The notes beneath the pieces are model-generated. The model ran no database searches. It saw nothing but the letters and a program-made list of their open reading frames with translations, and was not told where the DNA came from. 64,000 nt of DNA from Jaapia argillacea MUCL 33604 (taxonomy: Eukaryota; Basidiomycota; Agaricomycetes; Jaapiales; Jaapiaceae): contig KL197714.1 in assembly GCA_000697665.1 (NCBI GenBank), positions 972,728-1,036,727 of the forward strand. Reading direction: 5' to 3'. The position numbers were made by a program, and so were the translations under genes. This document shows, in pieces, positions 10,922-22,213 of this stretch. The stretch's first letter is position 1, and every line of letters begins with the position of its first letter.

Positions 10922-13660
10922 ATGGCAGACTCGACAGAACACCATCTGAAGACCGTGGATTCGGACCCAGAGAAGCAAAGCCAATCTCAGTACGAAGCTA
11001 CAAACGGTTCCGACTTGGATTTGCTCGCGATCTATGAAGAACGCGCAGGTCGCCTCGTTGTCGATCCAGAGTGAGTGGAACGTTTACGTTGGTCCTCCTC
11101 GACGCTTATACTTCAATCAAGGGAGGCCAGGGTTGAGTTTGGCGACCGCGTCGCGTCAAAACTGAAGTTGACCGCCGATGGCACGAAAGTCCTTTGGCCA
11201 CAACCTTCGGATGACCCAGAAGACCCTCAGAACGTTCGTCCATTTCCCGGTATCTCTGTACCAACCCGTAGCCTTACTCTTGACAACCACAGTGGAGTGA
11301 CTACCGCAAGTCCGTGCAACTTTTCATTGTTACCCTTGCCGCAATCGTGCCAGACTTTGACTCTGGTGTTGGTGCGTATTGTTGTCTCAGACCTCGATGC
11401 CAGCTTCTCATCTAGTTGTTCACTCGTCCAGGCATTGCCTCTATTTTCGCCCTCGCTGAGCAATATGATACCACAACCGGTGTCATCAACAACATGACTT
11501 CAAAGTACGCCATTTCCTCCACTTTGACTCGTTTTACGTTTTGCTTACCGTCGCGTAGTTGGAGTATCTTCCTGCTAGGCAAGTATCTCACAAACCCATC
11601 GTCACGGTGTCGGCCTAACGAATCGCGTCTTCGTAGGTTGGGGAGGTATCGCTGCTGTAATCCTGATGCGTCGCTATGGTCGTCTTCCTATTCTGTTCTG
11701 GTCACAGGTATGATCTAGTATTCAACCTGGATACTCTTCCTTGTTGACCTGAAAATCGTTAGGTTTTGGCCCTCGCATTTTTGGTCGGCTGTACTTTTGC
11801 TCCCAACCTCAAAACATTCACAGGTATGCATCGTGTTGACCCGAGACAGGCCTTTGCTTACCTAGACTACAACCACAGCTATGCGCTGCCTGACAGCATT
11901 CTTCGGGTAAGCCAATCCACCTTCTTTCCAATCACCAAAGCTGATCCACGATCATAGCACATGTCCACAAGTTACCGTAAGAATATTCATCGACGGGTTT
12001 CTTTGGCCTAACAGTTTGTGGATAGGGTTTGTATCTTGTCACCGACATGTATCCATTCCATCTCCAAGCCCGCAAGGTTAGTCTCCTCCAAAGCAGATTA
12101 ATAGGGACACCCAAAGATGAATCGGTTATGCGCAGCTCAATCTATGGACCATGGGTTTCATCATCTCTCCCTTCCTATCTCCTTTCGCATTCGGATTCTT
12201 AGTTGCCCGAGCCAAGTGAGCAACCCCCCACCATTCTGCGCAGCATTTACTCACCTCATCTTTGCATGTAGCTGGAGATGGGCGTATGGCACAGCTTCCA
12301 TCTATGGTGCTATTGTAGTAGCAGCCATCACCTTCTTTGGCGAAGAGACGTAAGCTCCCTCCCTACTTTAGCCACGAAACATGCTCATCGATGTACCTAG
12401 AATGTACGACCGTTCGATCAAACCAGTTCCCAAGCCCAGCACAACAGGTTTCCGTCGACGCATCGACACACTGCTCGGTTTCACCGGTCTCGAATTGGCA
12501 AAGTATCGACCAACGTTGACTAGCGGGGTCTTTTCCCATTTGAACGTCCTATGGCGTCCTCAAATTCTTGGTATTCTGATTTTCGAGGTATGAATGCTAG
12601 CGAATGATGCCCCCGCAACAAGCTGACGTCTGGTCGTCATAGGCAATGTTGTTCGGATTCAGTATCGGGATCAATGTCGGTACCTCTTCGATGCAGTCCA
12701 AAGTCGTTTATTCACCCATCCTCTTGCAGGTAACGAACGCAGTGTTCCTCGGTACGCCCGCTCCTGTCGGTTTTGGATTCAGCGAGTTCGCCGTCGCGGG
12801 AATGTACGGTACTCCCATCGTCAGTCGCAGTTATGTCTTCTCTTCTTCTCGTGGCGCTCATATGATCATGGGATAGGTATCGGTCATCATTGGTGAATTG
12901 CTGGGTCGGTACGCAAACGAATGGATCCAAAACCACAGCATCAAAAAGAATCATGGTGTTTTCGAAGCCGAGTCTCGATTATGGTCTGTCCACTTTCTTC
13001 GTCTTACCCTCCATCCCAACCCTGATGATACTGTGATCCCAGGGCCTGCTACATCGCCGTCCCACTGTACGCCGCAGGGTGCATTTTACTCGGAGCTGCA
13101 TTCCAAAACAAAATGTCTGTCGGAGCGATCGTTATGGGATGGGGACTAGCAGAGGTTGCTACTATGGTCAACACCGTCGCAGTTTGTCAGTCCCTTCTTT
13201 TCTTTGAACGTCTTGTACTCTTGATCCTAACGAATGGTCGATGATCAGACGCGTACTGTAACGATTGTTTCCCCAAAAACCACGTTCGTATCCTCAGTTT
13301 ACTCTCCCGATGTATACACTCACCTCCGTCGCTTCTAGGGTGAAATCAGTTCGTTGATCAACCTCTGCCGAGTGCTGGGAGGGTTCAGCGTAGCCTATTT
13401 CCAAGTCCCATGGGCGGTGAAACACGGTGCTCTCCAAGTGTTCGGATGTGAAGCTGCGTACGTGGTACCCTAAATCGTTCCCGCCGAGTCTGGAGCTGAT
13501 GCTGTTGGTGTAGGATTGTGGTGGGGTTATTCCTACTTGTAGTTCCGACGCTGCAATTGTTTGGACGTCAACTTCGGGTACGTTTTTCTTTTCACTGTGT
13601 TAGTTTTGATGATTTGATTGAACGTGGGGTTTGTAGGAACGATTCTCCATTCACAAGTGA
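10922..13660 (+). CDS. MFS transporter (DHA1-like), copy 1
   Basis: Twelve-helix major facilitator, probably a plasma-membrane drug or solute antiporter. Substrate unknown. The cytosolic N-terminus holds YEERAGRLVVDPEEARVEFG and LWPQPSDDPEDPQNW, where DPxNW is the usual fungal DHA lead-in to helix 1. Membrane blocks follow: LAAIVPDFDSGVGIASIF, NWSIFLLGWGGIAAVILMRR (motif A-like region GRLPILFW), TDMYPFHLQARKLNLWTMGF, SPFLSPFAFGFLVARANWRW, APVGFGFSEFAVAGMYGTP and YAYCNDCFPKNHGEISSLIN. The last exon begins at about 13637 and ends FSIHK. About 17 short introns are needed. A paralogue with the same exon pattern lies at 15539-18290. Confidence 0.87.
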
Positions 13661-13950
13661 ACGTTTCAATGTTCACGTTTTCAAGCTTCTAGTCCATGAC
13701 CATGTTGGTTCTTTGTCCCGACGACCTGGTGCTTCACCCCTTGACCACGACATCTTTTAACTGTATATCATACCTCCTTGTTTAGTTTCGGGCTCTTTTT
13801 GAATACTATGCGGGATTCCTTGACAACTTTGACCCAAGGCAAATTAGTGGCGGTGCAGAACGAGGACAAACGATAGTTATGCGACAAGGGGGTGGAGAAA
13901 GTAAGATTAAGGTGGGGGTATGAGATATGTGGGTAGAGGAGGTAAAATGG

Positions 13951-14960
13951 TCAAGGAACGGCGAATTTCCAACGCAAGTGTGATTCGTAAAATTCTATGA
14001 GCTGGGGAAAAGGTCAGGGTGGGACCGAGGGCGAGGGAGAGGGAGCAAACGTACCAAGACGGGCATCGTGTATTTACAAGTATCTGTATCCTCCTTTATC
14101 CTGGTTCCATCCGTCCTACAACGTCATCAGCATCGCCACGTCCAACTCAAAAGTGGATAAAGAAACGCACAAGGTAAAGTAAGCATAGAGCTTGCCATCG
14201 GGATCTTTTTCGATCGCGTTAATCTGCCTGATATACGGTGTCCAATCTGATTTTGATCCATATTTCGTGGTCATACCGCGGAGTACCGCCTCACTCTCTC
14301 CGTGTTCTTCCTCTGCGGTATTAGATTTAGTGGTAGCAGTGCTCTTGCGCGGTTTAGCTTTCTTCTTGGGTGGGGATTCGTCAACGTCGTCCTCGTCGTC
14401 CTCATCTACTGCGGCCTTTGATCTCCTAGCACGTTTCTTTTGTGGTGCGGATTCACTGGGCTCGGGAGAATCAGAGTGTCGAGTGAGGGATTTCTTACGT
14501 CGACGAGCAATTGGTCTGTGATGTTCTTTCCAATAAGTTTTGATGAGTTCGCTTGCGTTTCTGTTGGACGCGTTACTAAGGATGTAATGCGACGAGGGAG
14601 AGAATGGACGAACGCGGCGTCGTCTTCGTGGACCCAGCTATTATGGCCGTCGGTATAGCCTTTCCATTTAACGAGGTAGCCAGTCTTTCCCTATAGGAGA
14701 GCGATGTTATTAGAGGAGGAAAAAGGGAGCGAGAGAAGTGGCAGACATTTGGGTATGCACCGAACTTGGATTCGATAATCTTTTCGATTTCATACTCCTC
14801 GTCGTCGCCTTCGTTCTCGGTGGCGGGTTGGGTGTGTTGTGATTCTGGCGTGGAATCCTTTGTGGAACCCCTGTTGTTGCGTCTGGGCTTTTATGAGGTC
14901 AACTTTACTGCCCTAGGACCCATGGAAATCGATGCTTACTGTTTCCTTCATCCTGGCCAT
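13951..14960 (-). CDS. HP1/Swi6-like protein (chromodomain plus chromoshadow-like end)
   Basis: Heterochromatin protein expected to bind methylated H3K9. The chromodomain reads EEYEIEKIIESKFGAYPN then GKTGYLVKWKGYTDGHNSWV, with the three aromatic-cage positions (Y, W, W) in place and the final helix ASELIKTYWKEH. A hinge follows with acidic and KKKAKPRK-type basic runs. A chromoshadow-like C-terminus follows: WTPYIRQINAIEKDPDGKLY, a short middle, then LIEFYESHLRWKFAVP and stop. I read introns near 14695-14755 and 14559-14612, plus two within the shadow domain. The start is less sure: an ATG at 14960 opens a seven-codon exon (MARMKET) that joins in frame only if the acceptor is AAG at about 14857. 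The shadow domain is short in its middle part. It lies convergent to MFS1 and divergent from MFS2. Confidence 0.78.
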
Positions 14961-15538
14961 TTCGACGTCTGTCGTCAGTCGCGTCCACGAAGAGCAGGTA
15001 AGTTAGGGTTTGTCACAGTCACACTACCTTTATTGGATTGTGCACGTGATGCGTTATTAAGTAGATCGTCGCGCTCCCATTGGCTGGACCGAGAGACGAT
15101 CCTTCCTTCGCAAGCCCGGTTCGGTAGCTCGCCTCAGTGGTGCTTGATACTGCTTGAGCGTGCACGAGTCTCCAGGAACGACATTTCTACCAAAGCAAGC
15201 AACTCTCAATGACACTTCGGCCGCCAAGCCCGGGTCATTGCATGTTCCACCAGTCAGCTGAGGGCATCCACCTCCGACTGGTCGCAACTCCTTGCCCAAC
15301 TGTATTCTCCACTCCAACCCATCACTCATTCTTGCCGCCGGCCCGGCTCAGCGGGGCCCCGGATGTGGGGAGCCTTGAATCTGCTAGTCCCCGGTGTCTG
15401 GCAAAGATCTTCACCCACACCTCCAAATGCATTCATCATCTCCTTCCTCGGCCGTGGAACTCTGACGCCCATATATAAAGATCATCACTTCCTGATGCAT
15501 AACTCCTTCCCCAGTTCTCCACTCTTCTTGATATCAGC
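14961..15538 (+). promoter_or_regulatory. Divergent region HP1 / MFS2, with TATA box
   Basis: Non-coding. A clear TATATAAA element at 15472-15479 lies about 60 bp before the MFS2 start codon and 30-35 bp before a plausible transcription start. Nothing else was recognised. Confidence 0.55.
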
Positions 15539-18290
15539 ATGTCCCGGGTTCAACCCCACCACCCTCCCAATGGCGAGGACTCAGATGTGGAGAAACGCAC
15601 AGAGGAGAGGTTCGACGAACGCACCGTATCAGCTGCAGACGACCAAGATGATATCCATCTCCCTTCTTTTCACGAGAAGAGGGCAGGCCGTTTGGTCGTT
15701 GATCCAGAGTGAGTCGTCCCATCACTACACGAACAACTCCAAGTTGAGCCTCGAATAGGGAAGCGAGGATCGAGTTTGGTGACAAGTTTGCCTCAAGACT
15801 CAAACTCTCGCATGATGGTCGTAAAGTTCTCTGGCCTCAACCTACAGATAGCCCCGATGATCCTCAGAACGTTCGTCTTCTTCCCTACTCTCTCGTCCCT
15901 TATCCTCAACACCTCATTCACAGTGGACCAAAGGTCGCAAGACTCTCCAGTTGATCATCGTCACCCTTGCAGCTATCGTTCCCGATTTCGACTCTGGTGT
16001 CGGTGAGTCACACCTCCGTTTCTCTTGAACTTTATTCAATTCCTATGTATCTAAAAGGTATCGCCGGTCTGTTCCCCCTCGCCAAACAGTTCAACACTAC
16101 CACAGGCGAGATTAACAACCTCACGTCAAAGTATATACTCCTTTTATCCCCTGAACTATTCTAACCATTTCCTTTAGTTGGAGTATATTCTTACTAGGTC
16201 AGTTCATCTCGTTCATAGTACGTACAACAACTGACTTGATGCCCAGGTTGGGGAAGTATCTTCGCTGTGATGCTCATGCGTCGTTATGGTCGATTACCCG
16301 TTCTTTTCTGGTCTCAAGTGCGCTTCCCCTTCCTTTCATATTCACCATCTAATGGGCCGCTCATAGGTCCTCGCCCTCGGTTTCCTAATCGGTTGCACCT
16401 TCTCTCCGAACCTTAGCACATTCGCTGGTAAGTACATGCCTTCATTACCACTAGAGCTGAACTGAAGTGCATATATGCAGCTATGAGATGTTTGACGGCA
16501 TTTTTCGGGTACGAAAATCTAAACCTCTTATCAGACTTCATCCTCACGCGACCCTTCCAAAAGAACTTGTCCACAAGTTACGGTACGTCCCTTCGTCCCC
16601 TCCCACTCTCACGAAATCTAATCGCCGAGGTTTAGGGTCTTTATATCATAACAGACATGTACCCATTCCACCTCCAAGCTCGCAAGGTGCGTTTCATTAT
16701 ACCGGATTCACAAATCAATCTGAACCGCTGTTAATAGTTGAACTTGTGGACCATGGGCTTCATCATCTCCCCCTTCCTCTCGCCCTTTGCATTTGGGTTC
16801 TTCGTCGCTCGAGCTAGGTCCGTCACCCTCCCTTACATCCTCCCGTATATCTTGACTCTATAACCTCCTTGCAGTTGGCGTTGGTCCTATGGTGTAGCAT
16901 CCATGTATGGCGCCTTTGTAGTATTCCTAATCACATTTTTCGGAGAAGAGACGTAAGTCACCTTCTTCCCACTGATATACTCACCACCCTCTCCAACTTA
17001 GCATCATCCCTTTAGAATGTACGACCGAACCCTCCGTCCCATCCCAACCCACCCCACAACGGGTCTCCGATACCGCATCGAATCCCTCTTCGGCCTCACC
17101 GGTCTCAAAATGGCGAAATATAGACCGAGTGTGATTAGTGGCTTGTGGTCACATGCAAGTGTCCTTTGGAGGCCTCATCTCTTGAGTATATTGATATTCG
17201 AGGTGTGTTTACACTCTTTTATCCATTTCTCCGTTCGTGATTGATAAATGTTGGGTTCTAGGGTATGCTGTTTGGGTTCGGTATTGGAATCAACGTGCGT
17301 CTCTCGTTGTTTTGAGGATGGGTGGATCGTGTTGACTAGGGTTGGTCCAAAGGTCACCAACCCCGTTTTCTTGGGAAGTCCTCCGCCCGTTGGGTTCGGG
17401 TTCAGTCAATACGCCATAGCAGGCGCATATGCAACACCTATCGTGCGTATCCCTAACCCTTTACCTCCTCTATGAAAACCTGACACTCTACGTCGTTAGG
17501 TCGCCGTCATATTGGGCGAGTTGATCGGTCGGTACGCGAATGATTGGATTCAGTATACGAGTATCAGGAAACACAAGGGCGTTTTCGAAGCCGAGTATCG
17601 TTTATGGTACGTCTTCCACTCATCATGTACATATGCAAACCAAAACCAACCTAACTTCGTTCCTTCAGGGCCTGTTACATCGCCGTTCCCTTGTACATCT
17701 GTGGTTTCGTCCTGTTAGGAGCTGCACTCCAGAAACACATGTCGGTCGGAGCGGTAGTCATGGGATGGGGGATCGCACAAGCTGCTATCATGATCAATAC
17801 CGTCGCTGTCTGTGAGTACCCCCTTTCTGCTACCCCTTTGAAATATTACGGGCTTGACGCGGAACGCGTTCTAGACGCCTATTGCAATGATTGTTTCCCC
17901 AGACATCAAGTCGGTATCTCCTCTGCTCGGTGTCGTCCGGTTACTAACGTATGGGGTGTGTATAGGGAGAGATTAGCGCGTTGATCAACTTGTCAAGAAC
18001 TTTGGGCGGTTTCAGCGTGGCTTATTTCCAAGTCCCTTGGGCTGAAAAGCATGGGGCTTTACAAGTCTTTGGATGTGAAGCTGCGTGGGTATCATTTCCT
18101 TGCTTCTGTCCTCCTGCTTCGTTGTTGACGGGTATTTGGACGTTGTAGGATTGTGGTTGGACTGTTTTTGTTGGTCGTGCCTGCTTTGCAGTTGAAGGGA
18201 CGTTATTTGAGGGTGAGTGTTTTTTTTTTGACGGGGAAGAAGGTGCTAAGAAATGGATGGTTATAGGAACGGTTTTCGAATCATGGGTAA
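15539..18290 (+). CDS. MFS transporter (DHA1-like), copy 2
   Basis: Paralogue of the MFS gene at 10922-13660, with the same intron positions and most membrane blocks identical. Shared or near-shared blocks include EKRAGRLVVDPEEARIEFG, LWPQPTDSPDDPQNW, LAAIVPDFDSGVGIAGLF, TDMYPFHLQARKLNLWTMGF, PPPVGFGFSQYAIAGAYATP, YAYCNDCFPRHQGEISALIN and QVPWAEKHGALQVFGCEA. The last exon encodes ERFSNHG and ends at 18290. The N-terminal 50 residues differ from copy 1, as does the loop after helix 6. A TATA box lies about 60 bp upstream. The last intron/exon pair has been copied downstream as part of the 18.24-27.4 kb duplication. Function is membrane transport; substrate unknown. Confidence 0.87.
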
Positions 18291-18559
18291 TCGTGCGAGC
18301 GGTGTATTCCTCGTTTCCTTGGATTCTTTGGCTTTGCGAGTACTTTCGAAATGTCTTGTAAAGGTCACGCTGCGAACGACACTGTCAGTCCTCGAGATTG
18401 GATACTAAGCGACTGAAGTGTCTACAAGGATAAAATGACCCAATTAATCGCGAGAACCAAGTACAACGAATAGTCGAATTAAAGAGGCATTACAATCAAG
18501 GAGTTGGGTCGCTGAGTATGTAGGTGTCAAAGATAACAAACTTACGAAAGTTCGAAGGG

Positions 18560-19578
18560 CTACTGATAGCCTATCCAGCAACCCGGACCCCCAATAATCC
18601 TGCCTAGCCAAAAATCTTTGGCATCTCGGTCCAACTCATCCCTACATGGATCCGTCTGAGAATCCAACAAGACCGTCATACGATGGGGGTCGTTGCGTAC
18701 CGCCGTCCTGAGCTCTGCCATCACCCGGCCATGGCGACCAGCTGCGTTACCGCAACCCCATCGTGGTGGCGGTCGAGGCTGGATGAGGAGGATCTTCTGA
18801 TGGACTGGCGTTGCCGTCGAGGACGAAGGTATGGCCATGTGACACGACTGAGTGATTTTTCGAGCGTGAAGTTTTGCAACCACAGCTTTGATGACGGACG
18901 GGAGATAAATTGACTGCTCCAATTTGGACAGACGCAAATGTGTCAAGTTTGGAGCGAGGTCTACCATGGCTGGGACGCTCCCCTCACAAGCATGCCCTTC
19001 GAGGTGGAGTCTTTGTAGAGAAGGGAGGACGTGACCGTGACATGGGAGTGACTCCCAAAAAAAATACATCATGAGCCCCATAGAGGGTCAATTCGACGAG
19101 ATTTGGCAGAGGGACAGGACTGAGCGGGAATGGTCTGCCGACAATTACGACGAGGGTGAAAGTTTTTAGAGTGTCTGATACTGCGGTGAGCACCCTGGTC
19201 AGAGACTCCTTGATATCATTAACACATTCCCAAGCCCCGTCAGTTCTTTGTTGTGACTCCTGCAGCTGGAGGCTCTGGGGCGAACCTAAATTCCTCTAAT
19301 AAAAGAATGGCTCATAGAGTACTTGGTACATACCCGTCCCCTTGCCCTCAGCGACTATTGGGGAGGGATCACAATACGAGATGTATAGATGCCGGACATG
19401 ACGAAGGGCATGTGGGGTAGATTCGAGAGTTGCTGCAAAAGAGCACATTCGATGGAGCCCGTGCAACGCGTCGGATTAGCATCACACCTCGGCCGAAACC
19501 TGGTTGAAAGCATGGGCCCCCATCAATGCATGCTTGGCTGAAGATACACAGCCAGATCTCTGGGGGGCATTGTTCCAT
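18560..19578 (-). pseudogene. Broken F-box gene, copy A
   Basis: The start MEQCPPEIWLCIFSQACIDGG matches an F-box and is nearly the same as copy B at 23251. About 28 nt present in copy B are missing from the middle of exon 1 (near 19490), which shifts the frame so that the conserved block ending YQSVALHGLSRM is lost. A second lesion is a run of eight A (19057-19064, eight T in the sense strand). One T fewer would restore the frame from LTLYGAHDVFF into WESLPCHG. The 3' half (APNLTHLRLSKLEQ to GPGCWIGYQ) remains open. Introns cannot explain both shifts, so I call a pseudogene. Confidence 0.65.
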
Positions 19579-20327
19579 ATATATTATGAACGTCGGTTGG
19601 CAACTGCCGCACCTTTGAAGAATGAACAAGAGAAGGAATCAAAGTTCCTGATAGATCGTCAAGGGAGTTGTCAACAATAGGTTCTGCTCTCGTGAAACGC
19701 TGTGTCTGGATGCAAGCTCACTTTGCAGTGGTGAAATTTCTAGCTTGGAAGAGGAGGAGGAGTGTTACTTGTTCCACCTTTGTCTGTGCTTGTATTTCGA
19801 GAGAGTTGAGTGCTTAGGCTTGAGCGCTCGAGCGTCGTAACCTGCCCGGCCCCATAGAAAGTTATTAACAACGAAGATTGTCACCTCGTGGCACAACCAT
19901 TCCAAATTTGATATTACACCCATACACTGCTTTCCTCGACTGCTTAAGGATGTCCTGTTCAAAAGGCGCCGCCTCCAGCGCTTCCACTCATACAATCTCG
20001 TCTGTCACTCATTCTGTTCGAAGGCCACTCACAATTAAAACCTAGTCACTACACACAGTACGTACGCATCCTTATCCGACTCTTCGACAAACCACCGTCA
20101 CACCACCGACCTCTTCGCCAGTTCAAGGACTCGAATAGTGAGTGTCAAGCTCCCCTACGCACTGTCGCCCTCAGGTCCCGAACCACTGGCTCCCGGCTCC
20201 AGTGTTCATATTCAAGTGTTCTCGCCGTACGTCTTGCATCTGCTCTGAAATCGGAGTAGTTTGGCTGAATAGCTCGATAGGAAAAGTGAAATCCAGAAAC
20301 CAACAAATATCTGACCCCTCGCCAATC
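19579..20327. other. Spacer between opposed F-box genes of unit A
   Basis: Non-coding flank shared by the broken minus-strand gene and the F-box gene starting at 20328. It holds one copy of a head segment (about 19640-19855, marked by GTCAAGGGAGT-GTCAACAAT and GAGCGCTCGAGCGTCGTAACCTGCC) that also occurs at 23315, 23585 and 25650. The last 60 bp before the ATG are strongly conserved among the three F-box genes. Confidence 0.55.
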
Positions 20328-21603
20328 ATGGCTGAACTTCCAGTTGAACTCTGCGCGCGAATTTTCCGACTCCTCGGGGCCAATGACTTGACGTCGCTCT
20401 CTAGAGTCTCTCAAGCATTTCAGACGGAAGCAGAGCATTTACTCTATCAGTCTGTCGCATTGTCCAAAATCTCCGAAAGCAGCCGCTTGCTCTCGTGGTG
20501 CAATGCGGTTGCCCACTGTGAAAGACGAGCAGCGAGAGTTAACACTCTCCGATTCCCCACGGTTTTCAAACTACCCCCTCAGGAGACCTCGACAGATCTC
20601 ACGCATACATCCATCTCCCAGGCATTCAAAGCCATGGTGAATTTGAAGGCCCTTTACGTCGAATCCGCGGAAAGAGGCGTCGAATTCCATCCTTCACTCC
20701 GTCCTTCCACATTCGACAACTGTGAATTTCGCCTCGTGGAACTGGTCGGGGATCTTCCTGGCTTTACAGTTGACGAAATTTGGACCCTCCTATCTTCCCA
20801 ACCCGACATACACTATTGGGTTCCTGGGCAGGCCTTCACGATGTCCCTTGACGTCTCCTCGTTTCCTCCCGATGTCCTTCCCCAACTTCGTGACCTCCTC
20901 TTTATTCGCCCCGGGTTGACCAAACACCTTGCGGGTCGACCAATCAGACGCCTTTCATGGTTGTTCTATCTTCAGGAGACGCAAATTATTGGTCTACCAC
21001 AGTCCATTAGCATCGCACAGGCGACCATCCCAGATCTTCGGCTCTTCCGTGACACACTAAGCGAGTTGTATATTATGAATCATCTAGAAGAAGGGTTCTC
21101 GGTCCTGGAAGTTGTTGCATTGGTGGCAGAGTACGCACCGAGACTCCGAACGTTGACTATACGTTCTGAAGGCTCGGATTGCGCTGTGAGTACCTGCAAG
21201 GCTTGCGTTCCAAAGCTCCCTCCTCGAACTTACATGTTTTTGTAAACTTCAGATTCCGGAGGTTGAACATTCCCAATTAGTTCAAGCTATTTCTTCATTC
21301 AAACAGCTCGACACCCTTGCTCTGGAAGTGGAAATGCTGGTGCTCCATCTCTTCAATAACACTCCCATCAGTTCTGATGATCCCTTGGAGCAAGATCCCT
21401 TTTGGTCGGGGCTTTCGCCTGTCCACTGCCGCGAAGTCGCCACGTCGCTGATGGTTTCATGCCCATCACTGCGTACCGTCTCCTTTCCACTGCAGAACCC
21501 CTCGGGGACCTCAAAGAATCCCTGTTACACTAGGACTGTGAATGGCGAGGCAAAATTGGTGGGCTTCGATCTTGTTGACACTACAAGTTGGTGGATGAAA
21601 TGA
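20328..21603 (+). CDS. F-box protein, array copy A
   Basis: Likely SCF ubiquitin-ligase substrate adaptor. The N-terminal F-box reads MAELPVELCARIFRLLGAND then LTSLSRVSQAFQTEAEHLLY. About 370 residues follow with loose leucine-rich character and no named substrate domain. Exon 1 is 20328-21185, the intron 21186-21252 (GTGAGT...TTCAG) and exon 2 21253-21603, ending GFDLVDTTSWWMK. The frame is open and the intron matches copies B and C, so the gene looks functional. I chose 20328 because the same ATG context (AACCATGGCTGAAC type) is shared by all copies. Upstream in-frame codons exist but are not conserved. Confidence 0.78.
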
Positions 21604-22213
21604 TTCGATATGTTTCCGTTGTTCATATTCATACGATTGTTGTACGATTGCCAGAAATTATGACACAGTACGCGATGTGCGTTTTGTTAGACGTCAAATG
21701 CCATTCCCTGATTTCCCAAGCTTTACATACAGCGTTGGTTGTTTTCACTTCAGCGAAGTCGAACCAAACCTTCCTCAAAGCCCCGGTTCGCAGGTATGTA
21801 CAGATGGTCGCAGATTGAAACGGACAGATGACATTTAGTCGGCCCTTCGAATCAAGAACTATTCAGTGCCCCCCCGAGTAGGATGTTTATATTGAGAAAT
21901 GGATGGTTACAGGAACAGTTTTCGGAAACATGGATAATCGTGCGAGCGTTGTATTCCCTATTTCATTGGATTCTTTGTGAGATTGGCTTAGCTGGTACTT
22001 TCGAACTATCTTGTAAAGGTCATGCTGTAAAGAACCTGGCACCTTGATTTGGATCACTCTGTCAGTCTTCGAGACTGCACACAAGCGACCGAAGCGTCTG
22101 CAAGGATGAAATCATTAATCGCAAGAAGCGAATATGACGGGCGGCCTAATCAAACGAGTCAGCGGGTATGTAGGATGTCAATAACGACAGTAACCTTACG
22201 AGGATTCGAAGGG
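21604..22213. other. Spacer with unit A/B junction
   Basis: 3' flank of F-box copy A (to about 21890), then the start of unit B with the copied MFS last exon and the 3' flank of the broken minus-strand copy B. No intact gene. Confidence 0.45.
21892..21960 (+). pseudogene. Copied last intron end and last exon of MFS transporter
   Basis: The sequence around AAATGGATGGTTACAGGAAC and the following TTTTCGG-AACATGGATAATCG match the last intron end and terminal exon of MFS2 at 18251-18295. The MFS2 stop-containing stretch TCATGGGTAA has become ACATGGATAA. No other MFS exon lies nearby, so this is a passenger fragment that marks the duplication edge. Confidence 0.75.

Larger units (their letters stand above)
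18246..21890. repeat. Segmental duplication unit A
   Basis: First copy of a unit repeated at 21896-25640. It begins inside the last intron of MFS2 (AAATGGATGGTTATAGGAAC), runs through a broken minus-strand F-box gene and a spacer, and ends after a plus-strand F-box gene. The left breakpoint is visible because homology with unit B starts sharply at AAATGGATGGTTA while the bases just before it differ. Divergence is moderate, with many substitutions and small indels, so the duplication is not recent. Confidence 0.8.

Noticed and set aside
14192-14521. Plus frame with Ser runs
   Set aside because: It mirrors the acidic/basic HP1 hinge on the minus strand.
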